Of a DNA stretch of 40,643 bases, positions 11,287 through 21,466 are shown piece after piece. The DNA is from Caldimonas manganoxidans ATCC BAA-369 (GTDB taxonomy: Bacteria; Pseudomonadota; Gammaproteobacteria; Burkholderiales; Burkholderiaceae_C), in the NCBI RefSeq assembly GCF_000381125.1, contig NZ_KB905952.1, forward strand, positions 1-40,643, read 5' to 3'. How positions within the stretch are numbered: the stretch's first letter is position 1; the number at the start of each line of letters is the position of its first letter. The position numbers and the translations under genes were made by a program. Under the pieces are notes generated by a model that was not told the origin of the DNA, ran no database searches, and saw nothing but the letters and a program-made list of their open reading frames with translations.

Positions 11287-12728
11287 CGATGCGCCAACCG
11301 TTGCGAACCCTGCGGCTGGGGCCCCTGCTGGGTGCGGCCGTGCTTGGGGCTTGCGCGGCCGTGGGGCCGGATTATCAGCGTCCGGCCGTGAACCTGCCGC
11401 CGCAGTATGCCGCGCCTGCCGAGACCTCCCCCGTGGCGCAGGCGCCGTCGGAGGTGTCGCCCCACTGGTGGACCTTGTTTGGCGATGCCACGCTGGACGA
11501 CTTGATGCAGGCTGCGCGGCGCCACAATACCGACGTGCAAGCGGCCGTGGCCCGGGTCGAGCAAGCCGTGGCGCTGCTGAGCGAGGCCGAGGCGCTGCGC
11601 TGGCCCACGCTGGGTCTGCGCGCCAGCGCCACGCGACAACGCAGCAGCGAGCTGTCGGCCACCGGCACGGGGGCGACCTTCAACACCTTCGAGCTTGCCG
11701 CCAGCACCGGCTTCGAGATCGATTTCTGGGGGCGGCTGCGTCGGGCTTCGGAGGCCGCCCGCGCGCAGGCCCTGGCCAGCGACCATGCCCGCGAGGTGGT
11801 GTGGCAGACCGTCAGCGGCCTGGTGGCCCAAACCTACTTCAGCCTGCGCATGCTCGATGAGCAGATCGCACTCAGCCGCGACACCCTGGCCTCACGCGAG
11901 GCCAGCTTGCAGCTGCTGCGCATGCGGCTGCAAGGCGGGGCGGCTGCGCGCTTGGACGTGGATCAAGCCGAGGCCGAGCGTGCCGAAGCGGCTTTGCAGT
12001 TGCGTGAGTTGCAGCGCCAGCGCGAGTTGGCGCGTTCACAGCTGGCGCTGCTGAGCGGCCAGCCGGATTTGCAGTTGGCCCCCGGGGCGGTGCGCGACCT
12101 GCCGGTGCCGCCGGTGCCGCCGGCCGGTCTGCCCTCGTCCTTGCTGGAGCGCCGGCCCGACGTGCGGCAAGCCGAAGCGCTACTGGCCGCGGCCAATGCC
12201 CAGATCGGCGTGGCCCGGGCGGCGATGTATCCCAGCATCACGCTGACGGGCGCCTTCGGCGGGCAAAGCGCCGAGCTGGCCGATCTGCTCAAGGGCGGTG
12301 CGCGCATCGGGCTGTTGGGCGTGGGGCTGGATGTGCCGATCTTCGACGCCGGCCGGCGCCGTGCGCAGACGGCTCAGGCCGAAGCGCGTCAGCGCGAGGC
12401 CCTGGCGGCCTACCAAGGCGCGGTGCAAGCGGCCTTTCGCGATGTCGCCGACGCCTTGACCAATCTGCAAGCCGCCCGGGCCGCGCAGGCCGATGTGGAG
12501 CGTGCCGCGCAGGCCAGCGAGCGGGCGCTGCGCTCCGCGCAGCAGCGGTATGAGGCCGGCTACTCGGCCTATCTGGAGCTGCTCGATGCGCAGCGCAGCG
12601 CCAATGCCGCGCGGCTGCGGGTGCTGGACAACCACCGCGCCCAACTGGCCGCGACGGTGGAACTGTTCAAGGCCTTGGGCGGCGGCTGGACGCCGCCCGC
12701 ATCGCCGCCGCTGGCTCAGGGCTCCTGA
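11283..12728 (+). CDS. RND efflux outer membrane factor (OprM/NodT family)
   Basis: A 481-residue TolC-like outer membrane lipoprotein. The signal peptide ends at the lipobox LGAC (about residue 24), followed by the family motif VGPDYQRP. Two repeats of the alpha-barrel are visible: long helices with ARRHNTDVQAAVARVEQ in the first half and AAANAQIGVARAAMYPSITL plus RYEAGYSAYLELLDAQRS in the second. It completes the tripartite pump by forming the outer membrane channel. Translation is probably coupled to the pump gene through a four-base ATGA overlap. The 3' end is followed by a strong hairpin shared with the convergent peptidase gene. Confidence 0.94.
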   Translation: MTMRQPLRTLRLGPLLGAAVLGACAAVGPDYQRPAVNLPPQYAAPAETSPVAQAPSEVSPHWWTLFGDATLDDLMQAARRHNTDVQAAVARVEQAVALLSEAEALRWPTLGLRASATRQRSSELSATGTGATFNTFELAASTGFEIDFWGRLRRASEAARAQALASDHAREVVWQTVSGLVAQTYFSLRMLDEQIALSRDTLASREASLQLLRMRLQGGAAARLDVDQAEAERAEAALQLRELQRQRELARSQLALLSGQPDLQLAPGAVRDLPVPPVPPAGLPSSLLERRPDVRQAEALLAAANAQIGVARAAMYPSITLTGAFGGQSAELADLLKGGARIGLLGVGLDVPIFDAGRRRAQTAQAEARQREALAAYQGAVQAAFRDVADALTNLQAARAAQADVERAAQASERALRSAQQRYEAGYSAYLELLDAQRSANAARLRVLDNHRAQLAATVELFKALGGGWTPPASPPLAQGS

Positions 12729-12730
12729 AC

Positions 12731-12758
12731 GCGGGCGCGGCCCTCAGGCCGCACCCGC
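12731..12758. terminator. Strong hairpin between efflux operon and pepP (convergent ends)
   Basis: GCGGGCGCGGCC (12731-12742) pairs with GGCCGCACCCGC (12747-12758), 11 of 12 positions, loop CTCA. The stop codon of the peptidase lies in the loop. No T-run follows on either strand, so the hairpin may act as a 3' end stabiliser or weak bidirectional terminator. Confidence 0.4.
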
Positions 12759-14162
12759 CATCAGCGCTTCGATCTCGTCGGGCTGCACGGGGGCGTCGCG
12801 GGTCAGCAGCTCGCAGCCCGCGGGCGTGATGAGGGCATCGTCTTCGATGCGGATGCCGAGGTGCCAATAGCGTTCGGGCACGCCTGGGGCTGGACGCACG
12901 TACAAGCCGGGCTCGACGGTGGCCACCATGCCCGGCTGCAAGATCCGCGAGGGTTTGCGCAGCACTCGGCCGCCCATGCCGTCGGGTTGCTCGATCGGGG
13001 GCTCGTCTTCTTGCACATACGAGCCCACGTCGTGCACGTCGCGGCCCAGCCAGTGGCTGGTGCCGTGCATGTAGAACGGGCGATACGCGGCCGTGCCGAT
13101 GACCTCATCCACGTCGCCATGCCGGCTGCGGTCCAGCAGCCCGGTGTCCAGCATCCCCTGGCACAGCACGCGCAAGGCGGCCTCGTGGGCATCGCGCAGG
13201 CGGGCTCCCGGCCGCAGGGCCGCGATCGCGGCGGTTTGGGCGGCCAGCACGATCTCGTAGAGCTCGCGCTGCGCCGCGCTGAAGCGTCCGCTGATCGGGA
13301 AGGTGCGGGTGATGTCGCCGGCATAGCCGCGGTATTCGCAGCCGGCATCGACCAGGCACAGCTCCCCGGGCTTCAGCGCAGCTTCTCCTGCCGGATGGTG
13401 CAGCACACAGGCGTTGGCGCCGGCGGCCACGATGCTCGGGTAGGCCGGACCGACGGCGCCTTGGCGTCGGAACTCGTGCAGCAGTTCGGCCTCGAGATGG
13501 TATTCGCGACATGGCTCCAGCCGGCCTTCGCGTGCCCACTGGCCACAGCGTTCCATCACGCGCACATGCGCCAGGGCCGAGATGGTGCCGGCGCGGCGCA
13601 TCAATTGCAGTTCGTGCGCGTCCTTGATCAGGCGCATCTCGTCCAGCAGCACCGACAGGTCACGGCACTGCGTGGGGCAGCTTGCGCCCTGGCGCTCGCG
13701 CGCGCGCACCACGTCCAGCCAACGCTCGATGCGCGTGGCCAAGCCTTCGTGCACGCCAAAGGGGTACCAGACCGCCGGATGCCCGCTGAGCAAGTTGGGC
13801 ATGTGCTGGTCGAGATCTTCGACGCTGAGCGCCGCCTCCACGCCCAGGGCGGCCGCCGCGGCCTCGGGGCCGAGCCGATGGCCATCCCAGATCTCGCGCT
13901 CGGGATCGCGCGGCAGGCACAGCAGCGTGCTGCGCCCGGTGCTGTCCAGCACCAGCCAGGCGTCGGGTTCGTCGAAGCCGGTGAGGTAATGGAAGTGGCT
14001 GTCGGGCCGATAGGGATGGTGAGTGTCGCGGTTGCGCACGCGCTGCGGCGCCGTGGGCAGCACGGCCACACCGCCGCCGGCCTCACGCAAGGTCTGCGCC
14101 AGCCGGGCCCGGCGCTGGCGGGGGGCCTCCGGGTCGGCGGCCAAGGGGGGAAGCAGGCTCAT
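12744..14162 (-). CDS. pepP: Xaa-Pro aminopeptidase (M24B, PepP-like)
   Basis: A 472-residue metallopeptidase that removes N-terminal residues before proline. The N-terminal creatinase-like domain includes RNRDTHHPYRPDSHFHYLTGF. The catalytic pita-bread domain holds the five dinuclear metal ligands in the usual motifs: DAGCEYRGYAGDITRTFP (two Asp), HGTSHWLGRDVHDVG (His), TVEPGLY (Glu) and GIRIEDD (Glu). Length and motif order match E. coli PepP, so it is expected to be cytosolic. I start it at ATG 14162; a GTG two codons earlier is possible and neither has a strong ribosome binding site. The gene is monocistronic and divergent from the choice-of-anchor I lipoprotein gene. Confidence 0.92.
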   Translation of the reverse strand: MSLLPPLAADPEAPRQRRARLAQTLREAGGGVAVLPTAPQRVRNRDTHHPYRPDSHFHYLTGFDEPDAWLVLDSTGRSTLLCLPRDPEREIWDGHRLGPEAAAAALGVEAALSVEDLDQHMPNLLSGHPAVWYPFGVHEGLATRIERWLDVVRARERQGASCPTQCRDLSVLLDEMRLIKDAHELQLMRRAGTISALAHVRVMERCGQWAREGRLEPCREYHLEAELLHEFRRQGAVGPAYPSIVAAGANACVLHHPAGEAALKPGELCLVDAGCEYRGYAGDITRTFPISGRFSAAQRELYEIVLAAQTAAIAALRPGARLRDAHEAALRVLCQGMLDTGLLDRSRHGDVDEVIGTAAYRPFYMHGTSHWLGRDVHDVGSYVQEDEPPIEQPDGMGGRVLRKPSRILQPGMVATVEPGLYVRPAPGVPERYWHLGIRIEDDALITPAGCELLTRDAPVQPDEIEALMAGAA

Positions 14163-14197
14163 CCGCACAGTCTAGCCCGGCGGCGTGGTCGGTGGCG

Positions 14198-14215
14198 ACT
14201 TCATCACCCTGTCAC
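14198..14215 (+). promoter_or_regulatory. Pho-box-like direct repeat upstream of the choice-of-anchor I gene
   Basis: ACTTCAT-CACC-CTGTCAC shows two seven-base repeats spaced by four, as in the PhoB site CTGTCAT-N4-CTGTCAT. The second half differs at one position, the first at two. It lies 49 bases upstream of GTG 14265. A single site of this quality can occur by chance. Confidence 0.4.
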
Positions 14216-14264
14216 AACACAGGCAAACACTGCGCGGCGTTTGTCAGTCGTTGCAGGAGAAACT

Positions 14265-15959
14265 GTGAAGCAAAAGCACAAGCCCTGGGGGATGGGCGGC
14301 ATCGTGGCGGTCGCGACGGCCCTGGTCGTGGGCTGCGGAGGCGGCAGCGACGGCAACTCACCCGACGAACCCGTGGTGCTCACACCCACCAGCCTGAGCA
14401 TGACGCGCATCGGCGGTTACGTGCACGAGAACCCGACGAGCCAGCCCGGCGCTGCCGAGATCCCCGCCTACGATCCCCTGAGCCGTCGGCTCTTCGTGGT
14501 CAATGCCACCCTCGGCTCGGTGGACGTGCTCGACCTGAGCAACCCGGCCGCGCCGACCCTGGTGCAGACCCTGGACGTGAGTGACCTGGGCGCCAGCGTC
14601 AATAGCGTGGCCATACACAATGGCGTGGTGGCCCTGGCCATCGAAGCCAATCCCAAAACCGACCCCGGGCGGGTGGCGTTCTATCGTGCGGCCGATTTGC
14701 AGCGCATCGGCCAGGTCACGGTGGGGGCTCTGCCCGACATGCTGACCTTCACCCCCGATGGCCGGCGCCTGCTGGTGGCCAACGAGGGGGAACCCAACAG
14801 TTACAACCAGCCCGACTCGGTGGATCCCGAAGGTTCCATCAGCATCATCGACCTGCCGGTGCTCACGCCCACCCAGGCCACCCTCACCGTCACGGCCCGC
14901 ACGGCGGGGTTTGCGGCCTTCAACAACCAGGCGGCCTCGCTGCGCGCGGCTGGCGTGCGCATCTACGGCCCCAATGCCACCGTGGCGCAGGATCTCGAGC
15001 CCGAGTACATCGCCGTCTCGGACGATGGCCGCACGGCCTACGTGACGCTGCAGGAGAACAACGCGATCGCCATCGTGGACATCGAGACGGCCACGGTCAC
15101 GTCCATCCGCCCGCTGGGCTTCAAGGACCACAGTCTTGCCGGCATGGGCATGGACGTGAGCGACGAAGACGGCGGCACCCACACCAACAGCGGCACCCCC
15201 GCGGTGCGCATCGCGCCGGTGCCGGTGCGCGGGCTCTACCTGCCCGATGCCATCGCCAGCTACACGGTCGGCGGCCAGACCTACCTCATCACCGCCAACG
15301 AAGGCGATGCGCGCGATTGGCCGGGCTTCAACGAGGAGACGCGCGTGCGGGCTTACTGCACCAACGGCCTGGAGCCGGCGATCTTCGGGCCGGACGCCGC
15401 CAACCTGCTGTTCGACTCCCACCTGGGCCGCCTGCGCATCACCACCACGCCCAACGGCGGGCTGGACGGCAAGAACAGCGCCGGTCGCTGCACCGAGCTG
15501 TACGCCTTCGGTGCTCGATCCTTCTCGATCTGGACCGCCGACGTCAGGCAGGTGTACGACTCGGGCGACGAGTTCGAGCAGCGCACGGCGGCCTTGGCGG
15601 GCACGCCAGGTCATGACTACGCCTTCAACGCCAGCAACGACAACAACACGCTCGATAGCCGCAGCCCCAGCAAAGGCCCCGAGCCCGAGGGCGTGGTGCT
15701 GGGCCGCTTCGGCGCAAAGACCTTCGCCTTCATCGGCCTGGAGCGTGTGGGTGGGGTGATGATCTACGACGTGAGCGACCCCGCGGCGCCCCGCTTTGTC
15801 ACCTACCTGAACACGCGCGAAGGCGCGGGTGGCGACCGCGGCCCTGAAGGCCTGGCGCTGATTCCGGCGGCCGACTCCCCCCATGGCCAGCCCCTGCTCA
15901 TCGTCGGGCACGAAACCAGTGGCACCACCGCGGTGTATCAGATCAACCTGAGCTACTGA
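14265..15959 (+). CDS. Choice-of-anchor I family lipoprotein (beta-propeller, phosphatase-associated)
   Basis: A 564-residue secreted protein. The signal sequence MKQKHKPWGMGG... ends at the lipobox VVGC (about residue 24), followed by a GGGSDG linker. The body is a seven-bladed-propeller-like repeat protein with the motifs typical of the choice-of-anchor I domain: TPDGRRLLVANEGEPN, DLEPEYIAVSDDGRTAYVTLQENNA, YLITANEGDARDW, SPSKGPEPEGVVLG and IGLERVGGVMIYDVSDP. Members are annotated as esterase-like or alkaline-phosphatase-associated; no catalytic residues can be named here. The GTG start at 14265 follows AGGAGA four bases upstream. The open frame runs far upstream, but only antisense to pepP. 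A Pho-box-like site upstream suggests phosphate control. Its stop overlaps the convergent gene by seven bases. Confidence 0.85.
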   Translation: MKQKHKPWGMGGIVAVATALVVGCGGGSDGNSPDEPVVLTPTSLSMTRIGGYVHENPTSQPGAAEIPAYDPLSRRLFVVNATLGSVDVLDLSNPAAPTLVQTLDVSDLGASVNSVAIHNGVVALAIEANPKTDPGRVAFYRAADLQRIGQVTVGALPDMLTFTPDGRRLLVANEGEPNSYNQPDSVDPEGSISIIDLPVLTPTQATLTVTARTAGFAAFNNQAASLRAAGVRIYGPNATVAQDLEPEYIAVSDDGRTAYVTLQENNAIAIVDIETATVTSIRPLGFKDHSLAGMGMDVSDEDGGTHTNSGTPAVRIAPVPVRGLYLPDAIASYTVGGQTYLITANEGDARDWPGFNEETRVRAYCTNGLEPAIFGPDAANLLFDSHLGRLRITTTPNGGLDGKNSAGRCTELYAFGARSFSIWTADVRQVYDSGDEFEQRTAALAGTPGHDYAFNASNDNNTLDSRSPSKGPEPEGVVLGRFGAKTFAFIGLERVGGVMIYDVSDPAAPRFVTYLNTREGAGGDRGPEGLALIPAADSPHGQPLLIVGHETSGTTAVYQINLSY

Positions 15960-16645
15960 GCCTTTTCGCTCTGGGCGCGGCGCAGCTCGACCAGCTTGCG
16001 CCGCAGTTCGCGCTCTTGCGGGTCCTTGGGCTCACGCCGTGCTCTCGCGCGCCGCCGTTCGTTGGCCCGCCGCTGTTGCAGTTCACGCACTTGCTGGATT
16101 TGCAGCCGGATGAAGTTGGCCACGTCTTCCACCCGACTCAGGCCGCCCAGCGTGGCCGTATGGGGGAGTTTGACGGCTTTGCCGTCGTCCAGGGTCAGCG
16201 CGATGTAGCAGGTGCCCAGTGGTCCCAGCCAGCGCTTTTCCACCACATGCACCTCGGCCACGCGCGAGACCGGCACTCGACGGGTGGAATGCCGCCAGCC
16301 GCGCCGCCAGCTCACGGACTTCACGCTGGCGGCGGCGCGTTCCCAGGTCCACCAGTCCCAGCCCAGGGCGGCGCACCAGGCCAGCCCCGCGGGCACCCAC
16401 AGCCCGGGCCGATCGAAGACCCAGGCACAGGCTCCCAGCACGCCGGCCAAGATCAGACCGGCCCAGACGATCGCCAGGTCGCGCTGCGGCGTGAGCAAGG
16501 AGCGGTCGTAGACGAAGGAATCCAAGCCCTCGCCGGACAAGGGCGAGGCCGCCAGTTGCACGCCGCGCAGGGCCTTGATCACGCCCACCTCGAGCAAGGC
16601 CGCCAAGGCCACGGCCGCCAGCATTCCGACGAGCAGCTCCTTCAT
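15953..16645 (-). CDS. Membrane protein with PH-like domain, function unknown
   Basis: A 230-residue protein. It has one hydrophobic N-terminal helix (about residues 4-22, MLAAVALAALLEVGVI), a second membrane hairpin (about 55-100, AIVWAGLILAGVLGACAWVF and LWVPAGLAWCAALGWDWW), then a soluble region with RVPVSRVAEVHVVEKRWLG and YIALTLDDGKAVKLPH, and an Arg-rich C-terminal coil (QQRRANERRRARARREPKD). The soluble part looks like a bacterial PH-like fold, but I do not recognise a named family. ATG 16645 follows GGAGGA and overlaps the stop of the MurU-like gene (ATGA), so the two are translationally coupled. A link with cell wall recycling is only suggested by that position. Confidence 0.75.
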   Translation of the reverse strand: MKELLVGMLAAVALAALLEVGVIKALRGVQLAASPLSGEGLDSFVYDRSLLTPQRDLAIVWAGLILAGVLGACAWVFDRPGLWVPAGLAWCAALGWDWWTWERAAASVKSVSWRRGWRHSTRRVPVSRVAEVHVVEKRWLGPLGTCYIALTLDDGKAVKLPHTATLGGLSRVEDVANFIRLQIQQVRELQQRRANERRRARARREPKDPQERELRRKLVELRRAQSEKAQ

Positions 16646-17379
16646 GTTCCGTCCTCCGGGGTCGGTGCTGTGCCAAACGGCAGCGGTGCCGACAAGGCTT
16701 CCCATTGTGCGGGGGTTCCGACGTTTTCCCAGCGGCCTGTATACATTTCGACACTGATTTGGCGGCGACGCATCGCCTCATGCAAGAGCGGGCCCAGCGC
16801 GGCAGGACGCCCCACGGGCAGGTGGCGGCACAACTCGGCGCGCATCAGCGCCAGGTTGGCGTAGGTATGGAGCGGCACGGTCTGCGGCGGTTCGCTCAGT
16901 CCCAGGCCGTCGGCGCCGATGCCGAAGTCGCCGCGCGGGTGGTACGGCGGGTTGGGCACCAGCCACAGATGGGCCAGCCGCGAGCCTGCGGCAAAGGCCT
17001 GCGCGCGCGCGGCGTCGAAGCGGAAATCGGGGGCGAAGATGTCGCCGGAGACCACCCAGAAGCATTCGCCCAGCCACGGCAGGGCCTTGGCGATGCCACC
17101 GGCGGTCTCCAGTGCCCCGCCATGGTCGCGACCTTCCATCGAGTAGTGGATGCGCAGCCCGAAGCGCGAGCCATCGCCCAAGGTGGCTGGGAACCGCGCC
17201 TCCAGCCAGGCGGTGTTGATGACCACCTCGCGTACGCCGTCGCGTGCCAGGGCCAGCAAATGCCATTCGATCAAGGGTCGGCCGTGCACCGGCAACAGCG
17301 GCTTGGGGGTGTGGTCGGTCAGCGGGCGCATGCGTTCGCCGCGGCCGGCTGCCAGGATCAGGGCTTTGAGGTTGTCCAT
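16642..17379 (-). CDS. murU: Nucleotidyltransferase, MurU-like (N-acetylmuramate 1-phosphate uridylyltransferase)
   Basis: A 245-residue sugar-nucleotidyltransferase. The nucleotide-binding signature [15 protein letters not shown] followed by [13 protein letters not shown] covers residues 7-37; further motifs are ETAGGI (about 91-96) and [10 protein letters not shown] (about 109-118). This matches MurU of Pseudomonas putida, which makes UDP-N-acetylmuramate in the cell wall recycling bypass (with AmgK). Related GlmU/RfbA-type enzymes share the fold, so the substrate is inferred. AmgK usually lies next to it; here the upstream side is the divergent tkt gene and no kinase gene is in the window. 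The start ATG 17379 has no clear ribosome binding site. Confidence 0.8.
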   Translation of the reverse strand: MDNLKALILAAGRGERMRPLTDHTPKPLLPVHGRPLIEWHLLALARDGVREVVINTAWLEARFPATLGDGSRFGLRIHYSMEGRDHGGALETAGGIAKALPWLGECFWVVSGDIFAPDFRFDAARAQAFAAGSRLAHLWLVPNPPYHPRGDFGIGADGLGLSEPPQTVPLHTYANLALMRAELCRHLPVGRPAALGPLLHEAMRRRQISVEMYTGRWENVGTPAQWEALSAPLPFGTAPTPEDGT

Positions 17380-17443
17380 GCGCGCAACAAAGGGCCTTCG
17401 GAGGCCCGGCGGGCCCCCAGCGGGGTGATTATCCGCGCCGACT

Positions 17444-17449
17444 TACAAT
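17444..17449 (+). promoter_or_regulatory. -10-like element TACAAT for tkt
   Basis: TACAATGCGGG lies 85 bases upstream of the transketolase start at 17535. It matches the TACAATGC elements near metH-N and the SET-domain gene. No clear -35 is visible. Confidence 0.45.
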
Positions 17450-17534
17450 GCGGGATTCCCCGATCCAACCCCCGTCCCATCCGCGCATGCCGTCGGCGGC
17501 GCCGGGATGCACAGCCGCAGCGGCAGGTTTTCTC

Positions 17535-19580
17535 ATGGACATGAGTGCCCAGACCCCCTCGACCCTCCAGAACACCACCTTGATGGCCAATGCGATCCGC
17601 GCCCTGGCGATGGATGCCGTGCAGGCCGCCAATTCGGGCCACCCCGGTGCCCCCATGGGCATGGCCGAGATGGCCGTGGCGCTGTGGAGTCGCCACTTGC
17701 GCCACAACCCGGCCGACCCGCAGTGGCCCGATCGCGACCGCTTCGTGCTGTCCAATGGGCACGGCTCGATGCTGATCTACGCGCTGCTGCACCTGAGCGG
17801 CTATGACTTGTCGCTGGAGGAGATCAAGCGCTTCCGTCAGTTGCACAGCAAGACCCCGGGGCATCCCGAGGTGGGCATCACGCCGGGCGTGGAGACGACC
17901 ACCGGTCCGCTGGGGCAGGGCTTGACCAATGCCGTGGGCATGGCCTTGGCCGAGAAATTGCTGGCGCATGAGTTCAACCGTGGCGAGCACCGCATCGTCG
18001 ATCATTACACCTACGTGTTTCTCGGCGACGGCTGCTTGATGGAAGGCATCAGCCACGAAGCCTGCGCCTTGGCTGGCGCCTGGAAGCTCAACAAGCTCAT
18101 TGCGCTGTACGACGACAACGGCATTTCCATCGACGGCCAGGTCGATCCCTGGTTCATCGATGACACTCCCCAGCGCTTTGCGGCCTACGGCTGGCAAGTC
18201 ATCGACGACGTGGACGGCCATGACGTGCAGGCGGTGGATGCGGCCATCGCCCAGGCCAAGCGCAGTACCGACCGGCCCACGCTGATCGTGTGCAAGACCA
18301 CCATCGGCAAGGGCTCGCCGAACCGGGCCGGCACGGCCAAGGTCCATGGCGAGGCCCTGGGCGTGGAGGAGATTCGCGCTACGCGCGACGCCTTGGGCTG
18401 GGTGCATGACCCCTTCGTGATTCCGGCCGAGGCCTACGCGGCTTGGGATGCCCGCCAGACCGGTGCGGCGCTGCAGCGCGACTGGCAGTCCCGCTTCGAG
18501 GCTTACCGGGCCGCGCATCCCGAGCTGGCCGCCGAATTCGAGCGCCGCATCCGCGGCGAGCTGCCCGCCTCGTTCGCCCAGGTGGCGGTGGATGCGGCCG
18601 TGGCGGCCCATGCCAAGGCCGAGACCGTGGCCACCCGCAAAGCCAGCCAGATCGCGCTGGAGGCCTTCACCGCGGCGCTGCCGGAGCTGCTGGGCGGCTC
18701 GGCCGATTTGACCGGCTCCAATCTCACCCAGACCAAGAGCACGCCGGCGTTGCGCTTCGATGCGGTCAGCGGCGAGCCCAACGGCGGGCGGCACATCAAC
18801 TACGGGGTGCGCGAGTTCGGCATGGCCGCCATCATGAACGGCATCGCGCTGCACGGTGGCTACATTCCCTACGGCGGCACCTTCCTGACCTTCAGCGATT
18901 ACTCTCGCAACGCCATCCGCATGGCCGCGCTGATGAAGCAGCGCGTGATCCACGTGTTCACGCACGACTCCATCGGACTGGGCGAAGACGGCCCGACCCA
19001 CCAGTCGATCGAGCATGCGGCCAGCCTGCGTCTGATCCCCAATTTGGATGTCTGGCGTCCGGCCGATACCGCCGAGACCGCGGTGGCCTGGGCCTGCGCG
19101 CTGCAAAACAAACATCGCCCCACGGCCTTGCTGCTGTCGCGTCAGAACCTGCCCTATGCGCCCAAGGCGGGGCTGGAGGACATCGCGCGCGGGGCCTATG
19201 TGCTGGCCGAGCCGAGCGAAGTGGGGCTGCAGAAAAAGCCGCAGGCCGTCCTCATCGCCACCGGCTCCGAGGTGCAGCTGGCCTTGCATGCGCAGCAGTT
19301 GCTGGCCGTGCAGGGCATCGCGGTGCGCGTGGTGTCCATGCCGTCGAGCACCGTCTTCGACCGCCAGGACGCTGCCTACAAGAGCCAGGTGCTGCCTGCG
19401 CGGCTGCCCCGCATCGCGGTGGAAGCTGGCGTCACCGACTTCTGGTGGAAGTACGGCTGCGCCGCGGTGGTGGGCATCGACACCTATGGCGAATCGGCGC
19501 CGGCCGGTGTGCTGTTCAAACACTTCGGCTTCACGCCGGAGAATGTGGCGGCCACCGTGCGCGCCGTGCTGGCACAGTGA
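17535..19580 (+). CDS. tkt: Transketolase
   Basis: A 681-residue thiamine-diphosphate enzyme that moves two-carbon units between sugar phosphates in the pentose phosphate pathway (and in the Calvin cycle, if present). Visible motifs: [10 protein letters not shown] at the N-terminus, [22 protein letters not shown], the ThDP/Mg motif [13 protein letters not shown] with the downstream DDN in [12 protein letters not shown], and in the second half [17 protein letters not shown] and [14 protein letters not shown]. Length agrees with the family. ATG 17535 is chosen over the longer open frame, with ATG 17541 as an alternative. It has its own terminator before gap, so the two are probably separate units although both serve central sugar metabolism. 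Confidence 0.96.
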   Translation: MDMSAQTPSTLQNTTLMANAIRALAMDAVQAANSGHPGAPMGMAEMAVALWSRHLRHNPADPQWPDRDRFVLSNGHGSMLIYALLHLSGYDLSLEEIKRFRQLHSKTPGHPEVGITPGVETTTGPLGQGLTNAVGMALAEKLLAHEFNRGEHRIVDHYTYVFLGDGCLMEGISHEACALAGAWKLNKLIALYDDNGISIDGQVDPWFIDDTPQRFAAYGWQVIDDVDGHDVQAVDAAIAQAKRSTDRPTLIVCKTTIGKGSPNRAGTAKVHGEALGVEEIRATRDALGWVHDPFVIPAEAYAAWDARQTGAALQRDWQSRFEAYRAAHPELAAEFERRIRGELPASFAQVAVDAAVAAHAKAETVATRKASQIALEAFTAALPELLGGSADLTGSNLTQTKSTPALRFDAVSGEPNGGRHINYGVREFGMAAIMNGIALHGGYIPYGGTFLTFSDYSRNAIRMAALMKQRVIHVFTHDSIGLGEDGPTHQSIEHAASLRLIPNLDVWRPADTAETAVAWACALQNKHRPTALLLSRQNLPYAPKAGLEDIARGAYVLAEPSEVGLQKKPQAVLIATGSEVQLALHAQQLLAVQGIAVRVVSMPSSTVFDRQDAAYKSQVLPARLPRIAVEAGVTDFWWKYGCAAVVGIDTYGESAPAGVLFKHFGFTPENVAATVRAVLAQ

Positions 19581-19589
19581 GTCGAAGAG

Positions 19590-19621
19590 CGGGGGCGACC
19601 GACGACGGCGCCCCCGTTTTT
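19590..19621 (+). terminator. Rho-independent terminator after tkt
   Basis: CGGGGGCG (19590-19597) pairs with CGCCCCCG (19609-19616); an 11-base loop separates the arms, and TTTTT (19617-19621) follows. Confidence 0.85.
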
Positions 19622-19651
19622 CATGAGCGACACAGATCGACTTTTCTCTAG

Positions 19652-20665
<1,014 letters not shown>

Positions 20666-20686
20666 TCGGCGCTCGTCGTTGACCTC

Positions 20687-20710
20687 AGGGCTCCTGCGGG
20701 AGCCCTTTTT
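20687..20710 (+). terminator. Rho-independent terminator after gap
   Basis: AGGGCTCC (20687-20694) pairs with GGAGCCCT (20699-20706) and TTTTT (20706-20710) follows. Confidence 0.88.
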
Positions 20711-20725
20711 CGTGTCCCCGTAGGA

Positions 20726-21466
20726 TCAGGGGCGCGCGTCGGACGCAACCTCACAGGGCGCGGGCCGACGCCCCTGCAGCCGCGGGGCCAGGTCCTCCAA
20801 GCGCGTTTGAAGTTTGGCGCTGGCCGCGGGGATGCGCACCTGCACACGCACGGCCGGTGGCGTGATCGTCAGCACGCGGGCCGCACGCACACCGCGATCG
20901 GCCAAGGCCAAGGCCCGCCGCTCGGCGCTTTCGCGCGAGTTGAAGCGGCCCAGCGTCAGCCCGGGCTCCAGGCCGGGCGAATGGCGCAGCTCTTCAGCGC
21001 GGATGCCGGCTGCGCGCAGTTCCTCTTGCCGGCGCAGCAGCGCCTCGCGGCTGGGGTACTTGCCCAAGTAGACCAGGAACACCCCACCGTGCTCCTCGCG
21101 CTGCGCGCTCCAGTCCACACCTTGCAGCACCTGCGAGAAGGTCGTTTGCACGGCGGCGTACTCGGCCTCGGTGTAGGGGCCGATCTCCAAGCAGCTACTC
21201 TGGGCTGCCTCGCTGGCGGCCGAGGCTGGGGCGGGCAGCGCCGGGGCGTCCTGTGGCTCAGCCGCCGAGGCCGCCTCGGGCTGAGAAGGCGCAGCCGCCT
21301 GCGGCGCGGTGTGGATTTGCACGAGCTCGGGACGCACCTGGCGCTGGAGCCGTTCGGGCTCGCGTGGGCTCGGCGAGATCGACACCAGGCCGTGCAAATG
21401 ACCGGCCGTCCAGGCGTAGTAGCCCAGGTTGGCCAGCAGCAGCACGAGCACCAGCAGTCTCAACAT
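20726..21466 (-). CDS. SPOR-domain membrane protein
   Basis: A 246-residue protein with one N-terminal transmembrane helix (LRLLVLVLLLANLGYYAW), a Pro/Ala/Glu-rich linker (about residues 35-90) and a C-terminal region with two related SPOR-like units: GVFLVYLGKYPSREALLRRQEELRAAG and LGRFNSRESAERRALALADRG. SPOR domains bind denuded glycan at division sites, so a role in the envelope at the septum is plausible. The start lies inside the end of the biotin ligase gene (seven-base overlap), so it is the third gene of a SET - birA - SPOR operon. The gene ends 16 bases beyond the gap terminator, on the opposite strand. Confidence 0.82.
   Translation of the reverse strand: MLRLLVLVLLLANLGYYAWTAGHLHGLVSISPSPREPERLQRQVRPELVQIHTAPQAAAPSQPEAASAAEPQDAPALPAPASAASEAAQSSCLEIGPYTEAEYAAVQTTFSQVLQGVDWSAQREEHGGVFLVYLGKYPSREALLRRQEELRAAGIRAEELRHSPGLEPGLTLGRFNSRESAERRALALADRGVRAARVLTITPPAVRVQVRIPAASAKLQTRLEDLAPRLQGRRPAPCEVASDARP

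Noticed and set aside
12861-14264. Upstream extension of the choice-of-anchor I frame
   Set aside because: It lies entirely antisense to pepP; the GTG at 14265 has a ribosome binding site and is followed by a lipoprotein signal.
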